DNA of 64,000 nucleotides, taken from contig JAOTOM010004622.1 in NCBI GenBank assembly GCA_034440615.1, positions 216,001 to 280,000 on the forward strand, read 5' to 3'. The DNA is from Ashinkailepas kermadecensis (Eukaryota; Arthropoda; Thecostraca; Neolepadidae). Below, piece by piece: positions 48,510-64,000 of the stretch. The number at the start of each line of letters is the position of its first letter. Positions within the stretch are counted from its first letter, which is position 1. The notes beneath the pieces are model-generated. The model saw only the letters and a list, made by a program, of their open reading frames with translations, did not search any database and was not told where the DNA came from. Made by a program: the position numbers and the translations under genes.

Positions 48510-49740
48510 GGACCTTCGACACCTTCGAAATTATTTGATATCTCAGCATTCTGATGCCGTACGGCAAGCCACGTCAAATTACACCCACATAATGCAAATT
48601 GAAGCCATCGCGACGAAACGCGAGGACTTTGAAAAATTATAACTAACCTTTGACCTTGAGGCTTGACCTGACATGTCCCGAGTTGAAATGTTACTCGAGG
48701 GTTTCTCACGGGCTATCTCTTGATACAAAACACGGGCGGCTTTGGGAGAAAACGAAGAAACTCGGGGCGATCGAAGGCAATAGTTCGACTTTTGACTTTG
48801 AAAATGAATGTTAATTCTGAACAGTTTGCTAGAGTGCCTGACGGCACATCGAACGACACCCACTTGATGAAAATTGAAGACATAGCGACGAGGCGCGAGG
48901 ACCTCGAGCAATTTAAGCTAACCTTCGATCTTCTGGTTTGACATTGACATGGCCCGGTTTGGAATGTTACTCGAGGTTCACCACATGCTATTGCTTGATA
49001 TCAGATGTGGGTAGGTTAGGGCGAAGAAAAAATGCGAGGCGACCAAAGAAGTCGTCTTGACCTATGACCTTTGAAATTAGTTAGATTTTGTAACATTATA
49101 ATACGGGACAAGCCACGTCGAATGACACCCACTTGGTGCAAATTGAACTCAGCGATGAATCACGAAGACTTCGAGAAAAAAAATCAAACTAGCATTTGAT
49201 CTTGGGGTTTTACTTGACATATCCCGGTTTAAAAATGTTATTCAAGGGTTCACCATGGGCTATCGCTTGATAGTGAATCTGGGTAGGCCTGGGTGTAAAC
49301 CAAAAAATAATAATGCAAGCCGACCGAAGAAATCAGCTTGAATATTTACCCGTCGAGATTATTACGAATTATTAATTTTCTGACACAGCACAACAAGCGA
49401 CGTCGAATGACATCCATTTTCTGCAAATGTAAACCATATCGATGAAACGCGAGGTCATCGAAAAACTCAGTGAAACCTTTGACCTTGACATGTCCCGGTT
49501 TGAAATGTTACTCGAGTGTTCACCGCTGGCGATCGCTTGATACCAGATCTGGATAGGTTTGAGCGAAAACGGAAAAAGTTGAGGCGACCGAAGGATCAGC
49601 TCGACCTTTGATGGAAATTGAAGCGATAGCAACCGAACCGCGCGTTCGGTCGATATCGCTTTAATATCGCAATCTAATAAATCAAGCTACCTTTGACCTT
49701 GAAGTTTAACCTTGACATGCACCGGTTTGAAATGTTGCAC
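48510..49740. repeat. ~275-bp degenerate tandem repeat, 4-5 units
   Basis: Each unit has a block near AATGACACCCACTTG (48583, 48858, 49126, 49409), then CGAAACGCGAGGAC, TTTGACCTTGA, GACATGTCCCGGTTTGAAAT and GTTACTCGAGG. Spacing is 268-283 bp. Rich in AGGTCA half-sites. No coding potential seen. Confidence 0.85.
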
Positions 49741-49844
49741 GATGGTTCATACGGTTCATTCATTACAATTTTCCACTCAAGCGAGAACACAAAATGGTCA
49801 AGGTTCATGTTATTCAAGAATGGACCAGAAGCAGTGATTATCTT

Positions 49845-49868
49845 GCATATATATATATATATATATTT
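49845..49868. repeat. Short TA microsatellite
   Basis: About 24 bp of TA repeats. Confidence 0.9.
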
Positions 49869-51199
49869 ATTTTTTTCACTTTTAAATTATTACGTATAAT
49901 TTTGTCGCTATCATGTTCAGGTAGCTGAGGCTTGAGGGGACACAAAAGATATTTGAGGGAATAAATCGCCACTTTTCAGAAATTGGGAGGCTGGGACATG
50001 TTCCCTAGCCCCCCCCCCCCCACCAGTTGTTACACCCATGCTTGTAGGTGCACATATTTAATTTATTGATGCATGCATGGTTCTAGGTGGTCTAGGTGGT
50101 TGGTTTGTGGGTGCACCCGCGAGCCATAACATATGGTGCTTATGGCACTGCTATAGAGGAAGTGTCTGGAGGGCAATTCATTCACACTTGTACCTTTACT
50201 TATACTCCGGATTTAGCCCGTCCGATTGCGGCATTAACTGGATACTGTTGATTAGAGTATACTTAATTATGATTCATAATTTAATATCACGAAATCTGTC
50301 CACAGGACCTAAAATCTAACAAGTTGCGATTACATACAAAACTTTTGATTGCAGCCGATTTATTCCTATTTATCTATATATTGTTTATCATCAGTCACGG
50401 TTTGTTGCAAGGGCTTGGAACGCTATGAAGACGAGACACACAGACCATTTGAAAGCTGAGCATTTGCTCATTACGAATGCGCAATTTTCATCCAAATTTA
50501 TCCATCACTTTTTCTAGAAAACGTTTTTTTGTCTTGTTCGATTTTGCAAGAGTTTCACATCCGTGTGGGCTTTCACAAGCGTTTACTATAGACCCTACAC
50601 GGCTAGGATTCCTCCATCACCGCTGGGATGCTCCCCTCCCTACTGCACAGGGGTGCCCCTACAACTGCTGAAGTGCGCATCTCTTCTGTGGTGTCCCTAC
50701 AACTTCCGGAGTGCCTCTATTGAGGCTCACGTGCCCATGCAAATACGGGATATTTGTACAATTGCTGGTGTGTACATTCTGTTACCGAATTATGTTCCAG
50801 GGAGGGCCTGACATGGCGCGTCATTAGAGCAGCACAGTATACTGTGCCGCCTCACAACATTATTGGTAGGTATACTGCGCCGCTTCACTGTTGGAAGTTC
50901 CGCCACAGTGTGCCAGGAGGATGACCACGGCACAGTGTTCAAGGGTAGGAAGTCGCGATTGCGGTAGTCACATGACATTTTTCCCTGCAGTCATGAAGGG
51001 AGAGAGACGGGTCTGTGCTGTTTCTGCCTTACATGCCTCAATCGGACACACAGCATTCGCTGTTCAACGGGCGGGCTACACTGGACTCCTGTCGACAAGG
51101 AACAATTGGTCTCTATGGAATCTGGACTTCGGTGACACAGAAAGGAGAGGAGAGGTCTACGATGTCAATCAATCCTTTCCTTATTCTACCGAGGTTGTT

Positions 51200-51870
51200 T
51201 CCGGGTCCCTGAGAACGTCTACGGGCCAGTACGTAGTCATCTACGTGGTCACAATGACGGGGATAAAAAGGCCAACACCACTTTTCATGGCCACTGAGGC
51301 TGTGGTCTGGCCTTTAAGAACGTCTACGAGCCTTTACGGACGATTGCAGACCCCTAGGGACGTCTTCTGGCCCTTACGAACGTATACTGATCCTTTCGAA
51401 CGTCCACGGGCGCATACGAAATTATATGGGCCCTTGCGACCGTCTATGGGCGCGTACAGATGCTTACGGGCCCTTACCAATGTCTACAGGCCCCTATGAA
51501 CAGGCCATTACAAATGTATACTGGCCCTTACGAACGTCTACGGCTATTGCATGCGCTTGCGGGCCCTTACCAACGTCTGCGGGCCTTTACAAACTTCTAA
51601 GGATCCTTACGGGCGCCTATGGGTTCTTATGAACGTCTACTGGTCCCTACGAACGTCTCCTGGTCCCTACGAACGCCCACGGGCTATTACGAACGTCTAC
51701 GGACCTTTGCGATCGTCTACGGACCTTTACGAACGTTGCGGGCCTTTACGAACGTATGCGGGCCCTCGCGAACGCCTGCATGCCCTTAGAAATGTGACGG
51801 GTCCTTGCGTATGTGTGCGGATCATTAGGAGAGTTAACGGGCCCTCACTAGCGATTACCTACCCCTTACC
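51200..51870. repeat. ~24-bp degenerate repeat
   Basis: Irregular units of CTTACGAACGTCTACGGGCC. Long open frames with WPLRTST- or TNVYGPL-like octads arise from the repeat. Confidence 0.88.
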
Positions 51871-52485
51871 GATAACTGAATCGGTGTCATTTCAAATGAA
51901 ATGTTGACATCGTGCATCTAGATGTATGATAGGCGGTCTGCATTTCTGGTTCATAACAACGCCATGTTTGCAGACAATTTGAGGAGGGAGTGGATCCGGG
52001 CGGACCCCTAATGAGGATTAAACAAATGAAAATTAAACACTTTGTGTCTAAGGGAGTACCGTTCTGGGGTGCCCGTCTCTGCACACCACAGAGATGTCCC
52101 ACAATGGCCCAAGGGATAAGCCCAGGGGTGTTGTTTTGTATACTTTTGGAGGGGTATATGCTCCCTCCCCATCCCCATGTTCAATTTTCCCCCTCCAATA
52201 GTGACTTTACCCCCCCCCCCCATGTGAAATGGAAATGGGCATGCAGCGAAAAGCATACAACTGCGGGCTGCGATCGGAACGGAAGCGCCGATGGCCCCGC
52301 TGACGGCCCCGAAGTTGGCCCTGGAAATAGTGACGTCCGCCCATTCACTCGGGTGACTTATCACTCAGGATGGTTTCCAGGTGAATGACCGCTACCGTTA
52401 ACGTCGCGACTATACCCTGTAGTGTGGCCAGCGTACTGGTGTCCGGAGACACTGCGCCGACTGGCACCGTCTGCGCTGCTGAGTA

Positions 52486-53530
52486 GGGGAGACCGGGGAT
52501 ACACGGGAGTAAAGGAGACCTATATGGTACACGGGATGGTTGATACAACAACATTTTCTCCAAAAGTATGAAGCCGGTTTCCATGGCTACCACACATGCT
52601 GCTATGTGCACCATTTTCTCGCGGCAAGAACAAGCTCAAGTCCTTTCGACCCGCGGGTGCGGAATGGTGACGATGCGGCACATTTTTGGGTCGAAAGCAA
52701 AATTTCAATGTCTGTTCGTCCCACTTAATTTCCAACTGAATGTACGCCCACTTGCTAACTTTTTAGGTGTCGTTGCCGTCGTCGTCGTTGTGTAGGAGAG
52801 ATCATTGCCATGTTCTCTCAGCATTGCAACAGTGAAATGCTTTTATCGTTTGCCGCTACACTGCACTCGCAATGTTGCATAACATGTTGCAGCCTACACC
52901 AGAAAGTCTGCGGGGTAAATTTATACAGCCTGCATCGACTTAACCAGCCTATATCAACATCAGCCTGTTTAAACATTTTGTGGACTGGTAATATAATAAA
53001 ATAACCACAGAATTGCCTATTTGGATTAAGGTGTTCATTAAAACTGTTTCAAGATAATATTATTCAATATTTCTACGGGAATTTATCACCTGACGGAAAA
53101 GACTGAACGAAGGAAGGGGTGCAGCTACGGAGTGAACGTTTGCACATTCAATAAATGGCATAAACCATGAGCTATGGTCAGGCGGGACTAAAAACAGTAT
53201 TCTTACTGTAAAGGTGAAACATGGGCCCTTCAGATGGCGTAAAGCAATGCCACTTATAGATAACATATTTTATTTAGCCTACATTTTATCAACTTACCCC
53301 ATCGTCAGTAACAACCTACCCCGCTATAGGGGTAAGTTGATGAACCGGTAGTTGAGCGATGTTTGGGTCTCTGGAGGAAAACTCAGAGGATACCACGAAA
53401 AATAATTATTTGTGGATGATACTAGAAGGCTTAGGCTTGCCATAGATGTGGCTATCTCCTCGCTATCCTTCCAAAGTGATGAGTTATTTTGAGTTTCGCC
53501 AAAATTGTATCAACTAGACCCGGTCTCCCC
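52486..53530. mobile_element. TIR element, 1,045 bp, TA target
   Basis: GGGGAGACCGGG at 52486 and its inverse CCCGGTCTCCCC at 53519-53530, each flanked by TA, suggest a Tc1/mariner-like non-autonomous element. Both ends also share a GTTGATACAA block further in. No transposase is recognisable. Confidence 0.65.
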
Positions 53531-53562
53531 TATCCAGTCGCCATTGCTGACACCAGACCAGA

Positions 53563-53622
53563 TGGGCGCAATATCGCCATAGTTCTCGACGCGCCCTAAA
53601 GCCCAAATAACTAACTAAGTAA
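53563..53622 (+). mobile_element. Ultrashort LINE-tail insertion, 60 bp
   Basis: Flanked by a 16-bp duplication with one mismatch (53547-53562, 53623-53638; core CCAGACCAGA). It starts TGGGCGC, has the second arm GCGCCC, and ends CCCAAATAACTAACTAAGTAA. It lies 31 bp past the end of the TIR element at 52486-53530. Confidence 0.88.
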
Positions 53623-53660
53623 CTGACGCCAGACCAGAAGCCGAGGCTTCCAAGAATTTG

Positions 53661-53972
53661 TCAGCTGTTTGTTAGCCCAGAGGAGCTTCCTCTGACAACA
53701 GCGATAATGCTGTCCAAGCTGCCTCCGGCAGCTGTTGATGATATAGTCTTCAACAGCTCACGGTCGTGTGGGGAATTTCCTGGAGTACCCAGTTCGGAGT
53801 GCAAACGCAGGAGCAGCTGGAACGGCTGCTGGTCTCCGAGCTGCTGACGGGGATCTAGGGCTTCTAGGAGAGTCGCTCGCGATTGCGCCAACCTACGCCT
53901 CAAGGCGTCAATAAGGGCCACGAACCTGGGAGTCTGAGCCTTGATAGTATCCGCACCTGCATGGTGATCGAC
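53661..53972 (-). CDS. Unrecognised coding-like exon candidate
   Basis: Minus-strand frame of about 100 codons after a possible acceptor CACCATGCAG, with a helical, Leu/Arg-rich stretch (FVALIDALRRRLAQSRATLL, then QQPFQLLLRLHSELG) and a stop after SSGLTNS. Codon use is GC-rich at third positions, as in the real exons. I recognise no family. It could be the last exon of an unknown gene or a decayed repeat. Confidence 0.3.
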   Translation of the reverse strand, partial: VDHHAGADTIKAQTPRFVALIDALRRRLAQSRATLLEALDPRQQLGDQQPFQLLLRLHSELGTPGNSPHDRELLKTISSTAAGGSLDSIIAVVRGSSSGLTNS

Positions 53973-54375
53973 ACAGAAAGGCTTGCCACTGGCAGGTCGA
54001 ACTTGGTGCTGTCTTCTTTGATTCCAGCCACCCGAAACGCACAGTCTGTCTGCGTCCGCTAGATGTCTGTCTTCTCCGGAAGAAAGAGAAACCTGATAGC
54101 ATGAACGCGGCCAGCTGCTGGCTTGCAAATACAGGAGTCAGGAGCTCATTACAAGGGGAGGGAACTGGGGGCATGCGCCTCCCTCCCATGAAATGTGAGC
54201 AGTCCTCTGGCCAGGAAATGGCGCCCCTCCGGGAAGGCTCTAGTGAATCCCTTTTGTTTTAGTCAGGAGCGCCCCCCCCCCCTCTCCAAGAGAAAAAGGC
54301 GCATCTTCATTGTGCTCGAATGGACTCCCCTGTAATTGTTCTGCTAGAGGCTCCCCTCGGAAGGAAAAGACACTA

Positions 54376-54750
54376 CTTCAGGCAGGAGCGGGTTCAGAAA
54401 TTGTCATGAGGGGTACTTTGTCTTTGGGGGTGGGGAGCCTCCAGCTGAAAAAAAAATTGAGGCCTCTGGCCGAATAATTCGAGCGGGATACACTCGAGCA
54501 CACTGAAAGGACGTCTTTTACTCTGAGAGAGGCACCTCTGGCTAAACATCGATGGGGGTGCACTTGAGATTTCCCGGAGTGGAGCCTTTTCCAGGCCGAA
54601 TGAGCGCGGATTTCCACGGGGGCACATGCCTTCAGCGCCACCCTTGTATCCGCCCCTGCCCCCAAGTACTTCCGCAGTGGCGCCCTCGAAGAAATTGCGT
54701 CGCTTCAGACAAGCGCCCCATGACAATTCCTGAATCCGCCCATGGCAGAA
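54376..54750. mobile_element. Relative of the hAT-like MITE
   Basis: Left TTCAGAAATTGTCATGAGG and right CCATGACAATTCCTGAATCC are inverted copies. The right part GCAGTGGCGCC...AAATTGCG...CAGACAAG matches 48096-48140. Further related sequence extends left to about 54140. Exact ends and target duplication are unclear. Confidence 0.55.
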
Positions 54751-57700
54751 GTCCCCGGCGCTGGCAGGGTCGCCGCGCTGCGGACGTTAAAATGTTGAGT
54801 TTTCAAAATTACTTTTTTCGCACATCCTTTTCCTTTTCCTGGGGCCAGAACATAGTATATCATCCATCACCCGATGCCCAATCTTCATAATGGGGAATAA
54901 TTATTTTCCGAGATATTTCTGGTTACATGTGTGATAAATACCTTCTTATCTATTATCCATGACTTGTACTATAACGAGTACTTTGCCTATTTCGCAGGCA
55001 CGTATATACCTAGAGAGTGGCGACGCATACGATTTTTACCGTATCAGACTGATAGGACATTTTAAAACTGAGAGACACCAGAAACGGATACTTCTTAGAA
55101 CAGCTACAGAGAAACGCAAAATAGTACAGAAGCAGCAAATTATTGCACATGCAGTGCACTTAGTATGCCACAAATTACAGCCATCTTCATTCCGTGACAT
55201 CAGCGAATCAGACAACCAAACAGAGAGTGGTGCACATTTGATGCCTTGCACTGTACTTACCTGCTGTTATTCCGGCCTTCTCATTCGCAAAACCACGCTT
55301 GTTCACATGTGGCCAGGTTTTATTCCCAGCATTCTTTTTTCCCTGCCCATGTGTACCGGCTTCTTTTCCTAGATAGTTGTGCAGTCTTACACCCTCAGCA
55401 CGACTTCAAGATTGACAGTCCACGTAGCAAGTGGGTGTCTGTGATAATACAAACAGCAAGTATGCATCCGCAAAGTTTTCTTTTGACGTTGGTGACGAGG
55501 GGCCCAATTCCATATCGATATCATTCGTTCTTTTACTTCAGTTTAGACATGGATTGAGATCCCTTTTACATCGCTCACGACGGCTGCTTTATTCCACCCC
55601 ATGCATACCCTTACTAGTAGGGCACTGGTACTGGTAACGGGGTTGAGGTTACAGTGGTGTAGTATGATCGGCTACAGGGGTGTGACATGGTCACACACAC
55701 ATGCATTTGTACATCTTGGTGTTGCAGCCTCGCTGTTGGTGGGAGACCGTGGCAGATGGCAAATGACGGTCGCGTTCCTAAATACTTCTGAGTTGTGGGC
55801 TATGTGCCCTGAGATTATTAAAGGCAGTTGCGTTGTATTATTTTCTTCATCAGGGAATTTTCAAACAGCCATTACACCTTCATATTTTCATGACAAGTCA
55901 CGAGAATGTGAAGGTCAGAAAGGGCCTGATTTGGTTGAGATTGCCAGATAACATCATACTTAGCACGTATTCTTCCACAGACGTTTCTCAGGCAGCGTTC
56001 ACCTTACGTGTTTACAATGGCTGTTCAGGAGTGAGCGAACGTTGCGAGCGAACGCAGTGATACAAATGCTAAAACCCTGGACATCTGGAACTCGGCCTCT
56101 TTTCAGATGATATTGATATTAGATGAACTAACGTGAAAACGATGCATTATGTAGATTTAACTTGCAGTTGCAATTGATAAGGATTACAAATTGCCATTAT
56201 TTTCACCATCAAGAAAGGACAAATAAATATGACCACAAATCGATTAAAAAGCTACAAATACTAACTCAACATTCTATATTGAGTGTCTGCCAACGCCTTC
56301 CGCTCCACTGTCTGAGTCTGTGTAATGCATGTTGGTATGACCGGAGCCCTGGTTCCCAACCTGAAGGTATTTCGGTGTGCCTTGCGCACAAATATTAATA
56401 TTAATAATATATTAATAGTTTGCCATCAAGCATGTGTGTGGGTGGACTCGTAGGTTGTACGGTAGCTTTGCTCGTCGATACATGAGCAACGGAGGAAACG
56501 TGGCTAGTGAACTCATGCGCTCAGATAGAACGGAACATTAAGACAATTGCATTCGCTGTTCTTTTGTCGGTCTTTCAATTGAGTCGGAGAATTTCGTACA
56601 CCTTAATTGATAACCTGGTGCACTAGACGTATGGTTGCATTTTTATCTTTATCTTGAGCACCACGTCAATTGCACATTCTTCCTATGAGCAGATTAAATG
56701 GCCTAAATAAAGCATGCAAACATAATTGAGGACAAGGTCGAATAGCATGCGTTCCGGAGGGCATCTCATATACCGCAGATAGGACGGGGATTCGGCCCCT
56801 GACCCGAAGATTTCGGAATCTACTGAAGCTATAAGCACAACATTTGGAAAGTAGATTACGAATGTTGTGAACTCACTTCAGTACAGATTTCATGACCTTA
56901 GAATAACGCCTTCAGGGTTAAACGAGGTCGAGTTCGGCCGCCACACCTCGCCGTCGTTGTCGCATCGAAGAAGCATTTGTTACCTTGAACGCTCAGGAGC
57001 CGCCGCCCGGTCGGTCGATTTGGCATCCCCACAGTTCATATATTTGCTAACGGAGTTCTATTTTTGTTCCAAGGATGCGCTCATCGATTTTTAACAAAGT
57101 AGCAAGATTGCATTGCAATATCGTCGTCCGTTTATGCGATGAAGCCATACAAACAGAAGACGGCAGATTACGTCACCCGGCCCCCAGGCCCATCTTGTAC
57201 CTACATCAATCCTGTAGCATTTTGCCCCCCCCCCCCCCCCCCATTTTTTTCTTCATAAAACAGCACCTATGGTTGTGCCTATGCGTGCCTTTAAAAAAAA
57301 TATGAGGGAGGGAGGCAGGATCCGTGCTTCCCACCCCTGGATGTGCCACTGCCCCAAAATCATATTTAACTTAGCGGTTGTCTGCTTCAGAGGTCACCGG
57401 TTATTGGAAGATAAACGGACTGGACAGGCAGCTCGAGCCAGCGCTACCCAGCGAGTTTAATAACTTAAACTGGAGACTTTTGACACCAGTCATCTGGTAA
57501 CTCTGGACCAGTTCAAGGACGCGGCTGCGCCCCGGTCCTGTGCTACCAGCCCCAGAGTCCCCACAACAGTCGCGGCGCCGTGGCATTTTGATAGCCGGGC
57601 CGTGGCGTCCAGTCTCGGGAGTGGCGCCGTGTGAGTGGCAGCCGTCGCTCGGAGGGAGCGCCGCATTCTGACCACGCAGCTGGCAGGTCGCCGACACTCA

Positions 57701-58132
57701 TGCCGCGCACCTCAGCGTGGTGTTGAGCTTGGCTGGCCAGCGGACGCGTTAAAGGCTATCCTGGTCGCCAGGCTGTGGCGCGCTTGACTCAGATCCGGCC
57801 AGACGGCACGCTGCCGTCGACCTTGAGCGAGTGCCGGTGCACTGCATTGTTGTGACGACTGTGGCTGCAGAAGTGAGAATGTCAGATGTCAGTTTGGTAC
57901 GTGGTGTGCGTGCGGTGCGCGCGATGTGAGCGGTGACAGCACGATGTGCCGCTGCGCGCTGTGTCAGTGGCAGTGACCAGTGAGTTGTCGACTCGGTAGC
58001 AAGTTAGACGGTGTCGTCGGGGCTCGTGAAGTAAGGCGGACCACTTCACCGGACCGACAGTGGACTTCCGAACCGGTGGAGCGCCGCTCTAGCTGGCTCC
58101 ACCCTTCGCTCACCCCTGGCTGTGACACCGCA

Positions 58133-64000
<5,868 letters not shown>

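Larger units (their letters stand above)
34076..58132. other. Region between recognised 5' ends of the two genes
   Basis: 24 kb. The first coding exon and promoter of Khc-73 should lie here but were not identified. It contains the CpG-poor block, the CR1 LINE, MITEs, the 275-bp and 24-bp arrays and the unrecognised exon candidate at 53661. Stretches 34100-36200, 44700-46500, 49900-51200, 55000-57400 show no feature I can support. Confidence 0.65.

Noticed and set aside
50891..51499. 202-codon plus-strand ORF
   Set aside because: Its second half is the 24-bp degenerate repeat, and the first half shows no domain.

Overview
The window is animal nuclear DNA: dispersed exons with GT-AG introns, tRNA-derived SINEs, non-LTR retrotransposons, MITE-like elements and many micro- and minisatellites. 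It holds parts of two conserved genes. The kinesin exons resemble the insect Khc-73 form more than vertebrate KIF13, so an invertebrate, probably an arthropod (a crustacean is possible), fits best. The species cannot be fixed from the sequence.

Minus strand, 1-34075: eight exons of a kinesin-3 motor gene (Khc-73/KIF13). They run from the N-terminal motor strand region at 34 kb down to the segment after the motor loop at the left edge. Exon joins keep frame and phase throughout, and the P-loop, switch I and switch II are present. The very first coding exon was not found. Its introns (0.6-13.6 kb) carry most of the repeats.

Plus strand, 58133-64000: the 5' part of a multiple C2 and transmembrane domain protein gene (MCTP). 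It has a basic N-terminal exon in a CpG-rich block, an acidic linker exon and the first C2 domain, and it runs off the right edge. The two genes are head to head, and about 24 kb between the recognised exons holds no gene I can name.

Mobile DNA: (i) a CR1-type LINE at about 40.0-43.8 kb with an SGNH-esterase ORF1 and an endonuclease/RT ORF2 broken by two in-frame stops and a C-terminal frameshift; (ii) a LINE family with an RNase H domain, one 1,216-bp copy with a 16-bp target duplication (13198-14413) and an older copy near 6-6.8 kb; (iii) several tRNA-derived SINEs, most with perfect 12-14-bp target duplications; (iv) an AT-rich, CpG-poor block (about 36.8-44.5 kb) containing three related copies of a GGTTAG-rich repeat, two of them forming an inverted pair into which the CR1 LINE has inserted; (v) hAT-like and TA-target TIR elements at 47.9, 52.5 and 54.4 kb.

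The most unusual signal is a set of ultrashort (53-63 bp) insertions at 19341, 32644, 44143 and 53563. Each has its own target duplication. Three of them start at exactly the same base. All consist of a small hairpin plus the 3' tail of the RNase H LINE, and one copy has a compensatory change in the stem. They look either like a minimal hitch-hiking retroposon or like reverse transcription that stops at a fixed hairpin.
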